A stretch of 45,942 bases of DNA from an uncultured Pseudomonadota bacterium (GTDB taxonomy: Bacteria > Myxococcota_A > UBA796 > GCA-2862545), in contig CAIOSP010000036.1 in assembly GCA_903861005.1 (NCBI GenBank), positions 1 to 45,942 of the forward strand. Direction: 5' to 3'. Shown here in pieces: positions 1 to 7,101 of the stretch; positions within the stretch are counted from its first letter, which is position 1, and each line of letters begins with the position of its first letter. The notes below the pieces were generated by a model. That model searched no databases and was not told the DNA's origin. It was given only the letters and a program-made list of their open reading frames with translations. The position numbers and the translations under genes were made by a program.

Positions 1-605
1 AAGGACGCGTCGGCGCCCGCCGAGTTCCGGAAGCGGCGGGCCCACGCGCGCACGTCCGACTCATCCAAGCCGCGCGGCGGGTCGACGATCAGGAAGCGGT
101 GGCCGGACTCGGCGCAGATCGACAGCAGCTCCAGCCACGCGGCGCCGCCCGGCCACACCACGTCGTCCGCAGCGGCCTCGGTGGGCAGGTACGCGAACGC
201 AGGCGCGGCGATGAGCGACACCTCGTCCATCGACCGCAACCGATCGCGCAGCGGCTCGAGCGTGCGCGCGACGGCGTGAGGCGTGGCCAGATCCGACGGC
301 GCGCGGATGCAGACGCCAAACGCGGTGGCGCGCTCGCCGCCGTTCGCGAAGTAGGCGCGCAGGCCCGCGCGGGTGGCCGGGTCCAGCAGCGACGCCGCGG
401 CGACCTTGTCGAGCCCCGTCGCCGCACGCACCTCGACCTCGACCACGGCCCCAGGCGTGGCGCCCAGCGGCCAGCGCGACGGCGTCACCACGCCCACGAA
501 CCCAGCGTGGTCCGTGTGCAGCGAGCGCTCGTCGGCAGACGACGCTCGGACGTGGGTGATCAGGATGCCGGGATTCAAGACGGGCCCTCGATGGGGGTCG
601 GGCAC
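1..605 (-). CDS. Second tail-sheath-like protein of the eCIS, 3' end outside window
   Basis: This gene runs off the left edge, so only about 200 N-terminal codons are visible. The start NPGILITHVR resembles the PGV-Y/V strand that opens contractile sheaths. It is followed by an AGFVGVVTP strand, an LRAYFANGG block equivalent to the FxNGG segment of sheaths, and DEVSLIAAPA then HRFLIVDPPRG, as in the sheath core. It differs strongly from the main sheath at 1775-3553, so it is probably a minor, baseplate-proximal sheath paralogue, as AFP and PVC particles carry several. The chosen start is GTG at 605. A TTG at 578, preceded by GAGGG, is an equally good alternative. It lies 10 bp after the small gene at 616-774 in the same operon. 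The sheath assignment rests on motif order, not on an alignment. Confidence 0.7.
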   Translation of the reverse strand, partial: MPDPHRGPVLNPGILITHVRASSADERSLHTDHAGFVGVVTPSRWPLGATPGAVVEVEVRAATGLDKVAAASLLDPATRAGLRAYFANGGERATAFGVCIRAPSDLATPHAVARTLEPLRDRLRSMDEVSLIAAPAFAYLPTEAAADDVVWPGGAAWLELLSICAESGHRFLIVDPPRGLDESDVRAWARRFRNSAGADAS

Positions 606-615
606 GCGGACGCGC

Positions 616-774
616 TCACCGACCCGTGTTGATCTTGTCGTTGATGCCCGAGATCTCCTTCACCCAGCGGTGCCGCTCCTGGTGCGACAGGTTGAGGATG
701 GTCTCTCGGTCCCAGTGAAAGTGGTAGGCGACAAATGCTACCTCCTTGAAGATGTTCTCCAAGGGGTAGCTCAC
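616..774 (-). CDS. DUF6760-like small eCIS protein, 52 aa
   Basis: A 52-residue protein starting at GTG (772-774) that overlaps the stop of the preceding gene by GTGA, so it is translationally coupled. It begins VSYPLENIFKEVAFVAYHFH and continues WDRETILNLSHQERHRW. This aromatic and His-rich helix pattern is typical of the very short DUF6760-like (Afp6/Pvc6-like) proteins encoded just after the tube and tail-assembly genes of contractile injection systems. The precise role is unknown; in the particle such proteins are thought to help build the tube-baseplate junction. The family call comes from sequence resemblance plus position. Confidence 0.72.
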   Translation of the reverse strand: MSYPLENIFKEVAFVAYHFHWDRETILNLSHQERHRWVKEISGINDKINTGR

Positions 775-1136
775 GATTCCCCCAGCTTTCCGTACTCCTT
801 GTCGAACTTCCCGCCGCAGTGCGGGCAGGTGACGTTGACCATCGCTTCTTCTTCGTTGATGCGGTTGTACATCTCTTCGAGGAAGCGCAGATCACTGGCG
901 AACAGGTTCTCGATGTGGATCGGCTTGACCTCCGGCAGCGAGCCGAGCTTCGTGACGACACGGCTCAGCAGCAGCACGATGAGGTAGGCGCGGTTGCGCT
1001 GCACACGCACGTCGTTGAGCGGGATGATTTCGTCCTTGGCCGTGGCTAGGCGCATGACGCCTTCACGGTGGACGTTGCCTTCGCTGTCGACGTAGCCGCG
1101 GGGCAGCTCGAATTCGTATTCGGTCTTGAAGCTCAT
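771..1136 (-). CDS. eCIS/phage tail assembly protein with a CxxC zinc-ribbon-like element
   Basis: A 121-residue protein. The start at 1136 (MSFKTEYEFELPRGYVDSEG) is chosen because a GGAG lies a few bases upstream; an open frame extends to 1232 but through sequence unlike the family. Visible elements are a beta-rich N-terminus (GYVDSEGNVHREGVMRLATA), a middle with INLFASDLRFLEEMYNRIN-like helices, and a C-terminal TCPHCGGKFD with a single CxxC that could bind zinc or pair between subunits. Proteins of this type sit between the tube gene and the DUF6760-like gene in many eCIS loci and are called tail assembly proteins. A strong hairpin lies in the 100-bp gap between this gene and the tube gene. 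Confidence 0.7.
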   Translation of the reverse strand: MSFKTEYEFELPRGYVDSEGNVHREGVMRLATAKDEIIPLNDVRVQRNRAYLIVLLLSRVVTKLGSLPEVKPIHIENLFASDLRFLEEMYNRINEEEAMVNVTCPHCGGKFDKEYGKLGES

Positions 1137-1163
1137 CAGGTCTCCGGATCGGGGTCGCTCGCT

Positions 1164-1189
1164 CGCGCGCCCGCCAAAGCGGACGCGCG
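1164..1189. other. GC-rich hairpin between tube and tail-assembly genes
   Basis: The arms CGCGCG-C-CCGC and GCGG-A-CGCGCG pair around a CAAA loop (6 + 4 bp with one internal mismatch). No T-run follows on the coding strand, so it is more likely an mRNA stability, processing or attenuation element than a complete intrinsic terminator. It lies in the only sizeable gap between the tail tube gene and the genes downstream. Confidence 0.5.
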
Positions 1190-1236
1190 GGATCGCGTCG
1201 ACGACGAGGGCTGGGCCAAGGGCGCCCGCCACGCCG

Positions 1237-1698
1237 TTACTTCATCACACGCTCAACACGCTCGACGGTCAGCTCGATCTGCTCGACGGCCATGCCGGAC
1301 TGGGTGGAGTCCATCTCGGGGACGATCCACTTGCACGGCCACGCCTCGAAGAAGTTGAACTCCGCGACCACCGTGCTGCCGTCGTTGTCGAGCACCGTGA
1401 TGGTGCCCGCGCGACGATCGATCACGCCGTCCTCGATGTTCTTGCGCCACTTGGCCAGATCGTCCGTCGCCGTGTAGCCACGGGCGAGGGTGATGTTGGA
1501 GTAGGTGGTGCGACCCGGCTTCTTGCGCACGACCTTGTCGTTGCCCTGCTTGAACTCGACCACTTCGGTCTCGCTCGACATGCCGGACATCGACTTGAAG
1601 CCGCCGACGATGGTCTTGGAGTCGCCGGTGATGCCGCCGATCTCCAGGAGGAAGTTATAATTGCCGAAGAGTTCTTCGGTGACGCCACTGCCAGCCAT
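1237..1698 (-). CDS. eCIS tail tube protein (T4 gp19 / Pvc1-Pvc5 family)
   Basis: A 153-residue inner tube subunit, about the standard length (145-155) for eCIS tubes. Family features are NYNFLLEIGG near the start, GFKSMSGMSSETEVVEFKQG in the first half, then the KPGRTTYSNITLARGYT block and a WRKNIEDG helix. The strand EFNFFEAWPCKWIVPEM and the C-terminal QIELTVERVERVMK follow. These segments form the beta-barrel and the inter-ring loops of hexameric tube rings. The ATG at 1698 has a GGAGATTC-type site upstream (revcomp of 1703-1710). It is the third gene of the leftward operon, behind the sheath, and is flanked on both sides by hairpins (1164-1189 and 1735-1758). Only one tube gene is visible; related systems often have two. 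Confidence 0.92.
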   Translation of the reverse strand: MAGSGVTEELFGNYNFLLEIGGITGDSKTIVGGFKSMSGMSSETEVVEFKQGNDKVVRKKPGRTTYSNITLARGYTATDDLAKWRKNIEDGVIDRRAGTITVLDNDGSTVVAEFNFFEAWPCKWIVPEMDSTQSGMAVEQIELTVERVERVMK

Positions 1699-1734
1699 GT
1701 TGAATCTCCTTCAGATGGTTTCTTGGGTGAGCCC

Positions 1735-1758
1735 GCCCGCCCGGATGAACAGGCGGGC
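1735..1758. other. Hairpin in sheath-tube intergenic gap
   Basis: GCCCGCC (1735-1741) and GGCGGGC (1752-1758) form a perfect 7-bp stem with a 10-nt loop, in the 76-bp gap between the sheath stop and the tube start. There is no T-tract. It could act as a transcript-processing or stabilising element that sets tube-to-sheath ratios; that role is inference. Confidence 0.5.
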
Positions 1759-1774
1759 GCGTTGACGGGACGGG

Positions 1775-3553
1775 CTACTCGTTGAGCGAGGCGCCGCCGT
1801 CCCACTGGCCGATGCTGAACACGACGAACTCGGCCGGCTTCACCGGGCAGATGCCGATGGAGACGTTCACTTGGCCCGCGTCGATCAGGTAGCGGGGGTT
1901 GGACTCTTCGTCGCACTTGACGAAGAAGGCCTCCTCCGCGGTCTTGCCGAAGAGAGCGCCGTTGCGCCACACGCGCATGAGGAACGCGCGGACGTCGCGG
2001 TTGAGCTTGGTCCACAGCAACTGGTCGTTCGGCTCGAACACGGCCCACTGGCTGCCCGCCAGGATGGACTGCTCGACCATGATGAACAGGCGGCGGACGT
2101 TGACGTACTTCCAGGACGCGTCGGACTTGGTGGCGAGCGTGCGCGCGCCCCAGATGCGGATGCCGCGGTCACGGAAGTCGCGGATCACGTTGATGCCGCG
2201 GTCGTTGTACTGGCCCTGCTCGATCTTGTTCACGGACTGCGACAGGCCGGTGATGCCCATCACGATCTCGTTCGCAGGCGCCTTGTGCACGCCGCGCTCG
2301 CCGTCGACGCGGGCGATGACGCCGCAGACGAAGCCGGAGGGAGGCGCGTAGACCTCGTTCTTGGTGGTCTTAGACAGCTTGCGACGCAGCGGGCCGGTGA
2401 CACCCGCCTCCTGCGCGCCCGTGTACCAGGCCGGACGCGTGATCTTGACCCACGGCACGTACATGGCGCCGTAGCCCTTGTCGGACGCGGGGATCTCCAT
2501 GTCGCCGAGCGAGACGATCGGGCCGTCAAGCACCGCGAAGCGGTCGCGGCGGATCTCGCAGAACTCGAGGACCTCCTTCTGCTGCACGGCGTTGGTGCCC
2601 GGCGCAGCCATCAGCGCGATGTCCTCGGCGTCGTCGAACGCGTGCAAGCCGGACTTGACGCCCTCATTACCGCGGATGGAGCCTTCGAGGTTCTTCGTGC
2701 CCATCAGGTACACGTAGGCCTTGCCGCCGCCGTTGTCGTAAAAGCCCTGCAGGGCCGAGACGAAGTTGAAGACGGAGGGCTGCGACAGGAAGTCCTGGAA
2801 GCGGCCCTTGAGCGCGATGTCCGACGTCAGCGCATCGAAAACGGCGTCCGCGGCGTCATCCGGATCCGTGATGGACTTGCCGACGAGCGCCTCGATCGAT
2901 TCGGTCTCCACCAAGTACTGGGCGAAGAAGCTCTGCAGCCAGTGGAAGAACTCCTTCTTGTTCGTCACAGGCCACGGCGACACGGAGTAGTCGTCGAACA
3001 GGCTGGTGCCCTCGGCGCTCTTGTACTCGATGCCGTAGGCGGCGAGCAGATCGGCGGCGGCCCTGGGCTGCGGCTTGTCGAGCGGGAAGGTGGTGTGGAC
3101 CTGGTTGAACAGGGCCTCGACCGCCTTCTCATCGGTGGCGGTCACGACGCCGGCGGTGCTGAGCGCCTCGGCCGAGACCTCGACCGACGCGTCCTTGCCC
3201 GAGGTGATCTTGGTGGCGCCGCTGTCCGACTTGCTGAACGTGACCTTGTGGCCGTTGAGCTCGAGCAGGGTCTTGAGGTTCTTCACCTTGCCGCGGCGCA
3301 GCCCGAACTGCTCGGTGAGCGCGGCCACGGCGGCCTCGGTCGACTTGACCGCGCCCTTGGCGTCGACCACTGCGGGCAGCAGCTTGCCGCTCACGGTCTG
3401 GTCGCCGACGGAGCCCGTGATCGCGATCGCGTCGATCTTCGGCTTGAACTCGAACAGTCCGAGGAAGCCCGGAATGGACGTCGCCGCAGCCGCGATCGGC
3501 TTCGGGCCGGAGTCCACTTCGCGGATGTACACACCTGGTGTCTGGTACTCCAT
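1775..3553 (-). CDS. Major tail sheath protein of the eCIS, enlarged by insertions
   Basis: A 592-residue contractile sheath subunit. The N-terminus MEYQTPGVYIREVDSGPKPI is the classic sheath PGVY motif, followed by the TSIPGFLGLFE strand. The sheath fold resumes at PWPVTNKKEFFHW and LQGFYDNGGGKAYVYLMG (about 193-285), then IALMAAPG and CEIRRDRFAVLDGP. The C-terminal half is well conserved: GAMYVPWVKI, PPSGFVCGVIARVDGERGVHKAPANE, NVIRDFRDRGIRIWGARTL, then the donor-strand region ending PAEFVVFSIGQWDGGASLNE. eCIS sheaths are usually about 350-500 aa. The excess is an insertion of roughly 150 residues at about 38-192 and another near 215-262. The sheath polymerises around the tube and contracts to fire it. 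The ATG at 3553 lies 3 bp after the DUF4255 gene's stop. Confidence 0.95.
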   Translation of the reverse strand: MEYQTPGVYIREVDSGPKPIAAAATSIPGFLGLFEFKPKIDAIAITGSVGDQTVSGKLLPAVVDAKGAVKSTEAAVAALTEQFGLRRGKVKNLKTLLELNGHKVTFSKSDSGATKITSGKDASVEVSAEALSTAGVVTATDEKAVEALFNQVHTTFPLDKPQPRAAADLLAAYGIEYKSAEGTSLFDDYSVSPWPVTNKKEFFHWLQSFFAQYLVETESIEALVGKSITDPDDAADAVFDALTSDIALKGRFQDFLSQPSVFNFVSALQGFYDNGGGKAYVYLMGTKNLEGSIRGNEGVKSGLHAFDDAEDIALMAAPGTNAVQQKEVLEFCEIRRDRFAVLDGPIVSLGDMEIPASDKGYGAMYVPWVKITRPAWYTGAQEAGVTGPLRRKLSKTTKNEVYAPPSGFVCGVIARVDGERGVHKAPANEIVMGITGLSQSVNKIEQGQYNDRGINVIRDFRDRGIRIWGARTLATKSDASWKYVNVRRLFIMVEQSILAGSQWAVFEPNDQLLWTKLNRDVRAFLMRVWRNGALFGKTAEEAFFVKCDEESNPRYLIDAGQVNVSIGICPVKPAEFVVFSIGQWDGGASLNE

Positions 3554-3556
3554 CTC

Positions 3557-4348
3557 TTAGTCCTCGTCTGGGGAATCGGGAGAAGGCTTCGGCTCTGTCC
3601 CCTGCGGGCCGAAGGGTGCGGGACGACGCGCCGTGGGAAGCCGTGCGCGAGACGCGCGGCTGCCTGGACGCGGGGTAGGAGCATCGGGCACCGACTCAAG
3701 GCGCGCGGCGCGAACGATGGTGGGCGGCGCCGAGATCAGCGCGCCTTCCATGGCCACACGGGCCCGGTACGTGACGTACGGCCTGTACGGTGCTTCGAAG
3801 ATGTTGAAGAAGTGCACGGCGTCGCCGAGCGGCAGGTCGTCGACGATGTCGACCGACACCTTCTCCATGATCACGCCATCACGCGCGGACGGGTCCCACG
3901 GGCGGCCGAGGCTGTCGACCGCGGCGCCGTCCGGCAGCACGTAGCGGCGCGGGCGGTACAGTAGATGCGTCGCTTCGTACAAACGCATGAGCACATGGCC
4001 CAGGATGCGCTCTGCGTCGCTGCGGAACTTAGCGTGAGTCGCGACCATGTAGTACAGGTCGAGGTAGAGCGGCGGGCGCTCGTAGAGCGCGGTCGCGGCG
4101 GTGTCTTCATCGGCATCGCCCGACACCTTGGCCCGACGCCAGCGCTTGTGGTTGAGCAGGTCCGTGTTGCGCGCGATCCGGTAGAGGTAGACGTAGACGA
4201 CCTCTTCACGGTCCTTCGGCTCGAACTCGATGTCCTCTTCGATGCGCGGCGCTGGGCGACCTGCGGGCCAGCCGTCGGCGAGCCACGCGTGCAGGGCCTC
4301 GGTCACCTCACCGATGATCCCGCTGCCCTGGTAGGGCCCGCGAGGCAT
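3557..4348 (-). CDS. DUF4255 (Pvc16 N-terminal-like) eCIS cap/terminator protein
   Basis: A 263-residue protein from ATG 4348 (MPRGPYQGSGIIGEVTEALH); GTG at 4357, nine bases upstream, is an alternative. The DUF4255 region shows EVTEALHAWL, then VVYVYLYRIARNTDLLNHKR and LYLDLYYMVATHAKFRSDAE, followed by RILGHVLMRLYEATHL, the core of Pvc16/Afp16-type caps. These end the tube and sheath distal to the baseplate and fix particle length. The last 60 or so residues are a Pro/Arg-rich, probably disordered tail (PTPRPGSRASRARLP). It appears to be first, or second after the small ORF at 4369-4590, in the leftward structural operon, with the sheath only 3 bp downstream. Confidence 0.88.
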   Translation of the reverse strand: MPRGPYQGSGIIGEVTEALHAWLADGWPAGRPAPRIEEDIEFEPKDREEVVYVYLYRIARNTDLLNHKRWRRAKVSGDADEDTAATALYERPPLYLDLYYMVATHAKFRSDAERILGHVLMRLYEATHLLYRPRRYVLPDGAAVDSLGRPWDPSARDGVIMEKVSVDIVDDLPLGDAVHFFNIFEAPYRPYVTYRARVAMEGALISAPPTIVRAARLESVPDAPTPRPGSRASRARLPTARRPAPFGPQGTEPKPSPDSPDED

Positions 4349-4368
4349 CGTGGTCACGGACTCGGCCT

Positions 4369-4590
4369 TCACCGGACACCCGCGCGCGGCATCGCCGGGA
4401 GATCCATCGTCAGCTTCTTGGTGGAGAGGCGCACCAGCAGCGGCGCGGCGCGGCCAAGCTCGGCGACGCGGAGCGTGCTCCGTTGGGTCGACTCCGCCCG
4501 AAGGACGCGCTCCCCGCAGGCGACGCGCTCGGGGCGCGAAGGGCCCCGCGAGAGCAGGCGGAGCGTAAACGCAACCCGAGCCGGCACCAT
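4369..4590 (-). CDS. Possible small protein upstream of DUF4255 gene
   Basis: An open frame of 73 residues (MVPARVAFTLRLLSRGPSRP start, ending LTMDLPAMPRAGVR) stops 12-20 bases before the DUF4255 start. Most of its codons end in G or C, like the genuine genes here, whereas the DNA upstream of about 4590 loses that bias. The protein is basic and I recognise no domain. It could be a real leader gene of the eCIS operon or a misleading open frame. No clear ribosome-binding site precedes the ATG. Confidence 0.35.
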   Translation of the reverse strand: MVPARVAFTLRLLSRGPSRPERVACGERVLRAESTQRSTLRVAELGRAAPLLVRLSTKKLTMDLPAMPRAGVR

Positions 4591-4768
4591 CTGACGATGT
4601 GCGAGCCTGTCGAGTCGTTTGAACGCCCGATGGAACATTTTTGACCGCCCCCCCGCGGATCACTCTGCGACTACACCGGCCCCAAAGACCCGGCCACAGG
4701 ATCCGCCGAACACCCCCCTTCAATTTCCGCTTCGCCCGGACTTGCCACGGTCCGGTTACGGACCCGAG
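4591..4768. promoter_or_regulatory. Divergent promoter region between the two eCIS arms
   Basis: This 178-bp stretch separates the leftward structural arm from the rightward ATPase/kinase arm. It lacks the G/C third-position signature of coding DNA in any frame and contains the least GC-rich patches nearby (around 4636-4645 and 4720-4730), so promoters for both arms are expected here. I cannot point to convincing -35/-10 boxes. Its right end carries the inverted repeat at 4749-4764. Confidence 0.45.
4749..4764. promoter_or_regulatory. Perfect inverted repeat directly before the rightward eCIS arm
   Basis: GGTCCG-GTTA-CGGACC is a perfect 6-bp stem with a 4-nt loop, ending 4 bases before the ATG at 4769, where a ribosome-binding site would lie. 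It could be an operator or an mRNA hairpin limiting translation of the first gene. If translation instead starts further upstream (an open frame reaches 4619), the repeat would be coding. Confidence 0.4.
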
Positions 4769-5380
4769 ATGAAGCAATCCGTTCGGCCGACCCCCGATCG
4801 TGCGCCCTCGACGCCCGCGAGCACGGTCCCGCTCGCACAGTCGAGCATCAGCGTCGACGGCGCGCGCCTGCGTGCAGCCTCAGACCAGGCCGCCGAGGTG
4901 ATGCTGGACGACATCCGCGACCACCTCCGGGGGCTGGCCGGGTTCGTCCAGGCCGAGGACGTCCCCATGCAGACCGACGCGGACTGGGCACACGCCGCGT
5001 CGCATGCCGCCCACGGGTCGGCCCGCCTCCCGTCCACCGGGCGCTGGGGTGCGGTCGCCGAGGCGTACCGAGCCGCGGCCAGCGCCGTCGCACGCGGCGA
5101 TCTGATGCAGGCCGCCAGCCGACTGCGCGACGCCGAGCGGCTCGACGCGCGTGCCCGGCGCCAAGCCCCATGGCCTCTGCCTACGCTCTCGGAAGACGCG
5201 TTCCCCCGGACGGTGCCCCGCACCTTCGCCACGCCGCGGGACATCCCCCAGGACATCTCTGCCCTGGCCGACCAGATCGCGCTGCGGGAGGGCGCCCTGC
5301 CCCGCCCCGGCGTGCTGGACGACCTGGAGGCCCAACCGCAGCGCGCCCCCGAGCCCGAGGACGACGATGAGCTGGACTGA
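4769..5380 (+). CDS. Uncharacterised protein opening the rightward eCIS arm
   Basis: 203 residues from ATG 4769 (MKQSVRPTPDRAPSTPASTV). The frame is open upstream to 4619, but that part lacks the coding G/C third-position pattern. The N-terminus is Pro/Ser/Thr-rich and probably disordered. A helical middle (RAASDQAAEVMLDDIRDHLR, then WGAVAEAYRAAASAVARGD and SRLRDAERLDARARRQ) resembles a short TPR-like or four-helix module. The tail is acidic (EPEDDDELD). I recognise no family, and there are no signal peptide or membrane segments. Its stop overlaps the next gene by 14 bp, so it is coupled to the ArgE-like gene. Position suggests an eCIS accessory or cargo-related role, but that is inference. 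Confidence 0.7.
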   Translation: MKQSVRPTPDRAPSTPASTVPLAQSSISVDGARLRAASDQAAEVMLDDIRDHLRGLAGFVQAEDVPMQTDADWAHAASHAAHGSARLPSTGRWGAVAEAYRAAASAVARGDLMQAASRLRDAERLDARARRQAPWPLPTLSEDAFPRTVPRTFATPRDIPQDISALADQIALREGALPRPGVLDDLEAQPQRAPEPEDDDELD

Positions 5381-6503
5381 AGACCTTCGCGCCCTGGTCG
5401 GCTTCAACACGGTGTCGGACCGCCCCTGCGACCCGCTCGCGGCCTGGCTCGCCACCCGCTGCGAGGACCTGGGCCTGACCGTCGAGACCTTCCCGTCGCC
5501 GGAGGCCGGCAAGCGCAACCTGGTCGCCTCGCTGGGCCCGGTCGGAACCGACGGGTTGGTGCTGTCCGGCCACATGGACGTCGTGCCCACCGAAGGCCAG
5601 CCTTGGACCTCCGACCCGTTCACCCTGACCCCGCGCGGCGATCGGCTCGTGGGGCGCGGCACGGCGGACATGAAGGGCTTCCTGGCCGCGACCCTCGCCG
5701 CGCTGACCCGCCTGGACCGGCGTCAGCTCCGCCGCGAGCTGGTCCTGATGTGGACCTACGACGAGGAGACCGGCTGCGCGGGCAGCGCGCACTTGGCCCG
5801 CGACTGGGATCGGGAGGCGCGTCCGCTCCCCTGCGCCTGCCTGATCGGCGAGCCGACCGACCTCACGATCGCTCGCATGCACTCCGGCCACGTCGCCGTA
5901 CACATCGACGTGCTGGGCGAGGCCGCCCACACCAGCCGCCCCGAACTGGGCGTGAACGCGATCGAGATCGCGGGCCGGGTGGTGGAGGTCGTCCGCACTT
6001 TCGCCTCCGAGCTGCGCGAGCGCGTGGACCCGACGCTGCCCCTGCCCAACCCGTGGGTGCCGCTCGTCCCGGTGCGCATCCACGGCGGCACCGCGATCAA
6101 CGTGGTCCCCGACCGGTGCCGGATCGACCTGGGCTACCGCCCGCTGCCCGGCATGTCGGACGACGCGATCTTCCTCGAGCTCCAGCTGCGCCTGGACCGC
6201 GCGCTAGGCCCGGACAAGGCGCGGGTTCATGCGCACGTCGGCGCGGTGGTGCCCTCCCTGCTCACTCCCGGCGGGACCGCGCTCGAGCGGCTCCTCACGC
6301 CGCACGCGACCCCGGGGCCCGTGGGCGTCCCCTTCGCCACGGACGCCGGCAACCTGGCCCGACTGGGGATGGCACCGCTGGTGTTCGGCCCGGGGTCGAT
6401 CGACGTGGCGCACAAGGCCGACGAGTACGTGGAGATCGGCGCGATCGAGCGGACTATCGACATCCTGGAGCAGGTGATCGCCGCGCGCTGCCTGCAAGCC
6501 TGA
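5367..6503 (+). CDS. argE: M20 metallopeptidase, acetylornithine deacetylase (ArgE)-like
   Basis: 378 residues from ATG 5367 (MSWTEDLRALVGFNTVSDRP). All di-zinc M20 elements are visible: SGHMDVVP (His and the Asp two residues on), GRGTADMKGF (bridging Asp), YDEETGCAGS (catalytic Glu plus metal Glu), GEPTDL (metal ligand), and near the end DVAHKADEYVEIG (metal His). The dimerisation lid carries AAHTSRPELGVNAIEIAG and INVVPDRCRIDLGYR, as in ArgE. The family removes acetyl from N-acetylornithine in arginine synthesis, but related M20 enzymes deacylate other amino acids, and no other arg gene is nearby. It overlaps the previous gene by 14 bp and lies 58 bp before the eCIS-core gene, so it appears embedded in the injection-system operon. 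Cytosolic; no signal peptide. Confidence 0.88.
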   Translation: MSWTEDLRALVGFNTVSDRPCDPLAAWLATRCEDLGLTVETFPSPEAGKRNLVASLGPVGTDGLVLSGHMDVVPTEGQPWTSDPFTLTPRGDRLVGRGTADMKGFLAATLAALTRLDRRQLRRELVLMWTYDEETGCAGSAHLARDWDREARPLPCACLIGEPTDLTIARMHSGHVAVHIDVLGEAAHTSRPELGVNAIEIAGRVVEVVRTFASELRERVDPTLPLPNPWVPLVPVRIHGGTAINVVPDRCRIDLGYRPLPGMSDDAIFLELQLRLDRALGPDKARVHAHVGAVVPSLLTPGGTALERLLTPHATPGPVGVPFATDAGNLARLGMAPLVFGPGSIDVAHKADEYVEIGAIERTIDILEQVIAARCLQA

Positions 6504-6561
6504 GCGGAAATCGCGGGGCCTCGCCAACACAGCGCGGCTCCATGAAGTAGACTTGGCACCC

Positions 6562-7101
6562 ATGCCGCCTGAAGACGCCACCGCCCCGCCCCCTCTGGAC
6601 GCCTCGCAGCTGCGTCGCCGCACGCTGCCGGACGGTACGGAGGTGTTCACCGGACCGCTCGCCGAGCAGGCCCTGGACGCCGTCGGCGCGCGCGCGATGA
6701 CGCTCGACCGGTCGATCCTGGTGCGCGAGGATCTCGACCCCTCCGACCCTGAGGACCAGGCCCTCCTGGCGCATGAGCAGCACCACGTCAGCGAGAGCGG
6801 CGGCGAAGGCGAGCACGCCGAAGGCGACGAGGAGGAGGCCGCCGCCCGAGCGGTCGAGGCCTTTGTGCTGCATCAGCACCGCGCCCAGGACACCGAGGAG
6901 CGCGCGACGGGCGGGGACGCGCCGATGGCCGCCACGCCGCCGAGCTCTCGCCGCGCCGACGGTCCGATGGCCGGGTACCAGGCGCTCCTGGCTGGGGGCA
7001 GCTCTCACGATCACATCGTCGATCAGCTCGCCCGTGGCGTGCTCGACGAGCTGCGCCGCACGCGCGATCTTCGGCGCGTGCGAGGGCGGCGCTGGCCATG
7101 A
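6562..7101 (+). CDS. DUF4157 / eCIS-core-like putative zinc metallopeptidase
   Basis: 179 residues from ATG 6562. The central region matches the eCIS-core (DUF4157) pattern: an ARAMTLDRSILVREDLD stretch with the typical 'exposed surface then LLAHE' layout, then LLAHEQHHVSES, where H71-E72-x-x-H75 is an HExxH zinc-protease signature. An acidic, helical segment (GEGEHAEGDEEEAAARAVEA) follows in place of the usual QQ-rich helix. DUF4157 is the domain most strongly associated with eCIS loci and is found on toxins and loading factors. Here it stands almost alone, with a basic C-terminal helix (ELRRTRDLRRVRGRR), so it may be a loading/maturation protease or a small effector. Its last 4 bp overlap the ATPase start (ATGA). 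Confidence 0.72.
   Translation: MPPEDATAPPPLDASQLRRRTLPDGTEVFTGPLAEQALDAVGARAMTLDRSILVREDLDPSDPEDQALLAHEQHHVSESGGEGEHAEGDEEEAAARAVEAFVLHQHRAQDTEERATGGDAPMAATPPSSRRADGPMAGYQALLAGGSSHDHIVDQLARGVLDELRRTRDLRRVRGRRWP

Noticed and set aside
1871-3964. A 697-codon open frame on the plus strand opposite the sheath gene
   Set aside because: In such GC-rich DNA, antisense frames stay open by chance; it has a His/Arg/Asp/Val-biased shadow composition and no recognisable domain, while the opposite strand is clearly the sheath.
4619-4768. Upstream extension of the unknown gene at 4769
   Set aside because: The extra codons lack the third-position G/C bias of coding DNA and there is no domain continuity.
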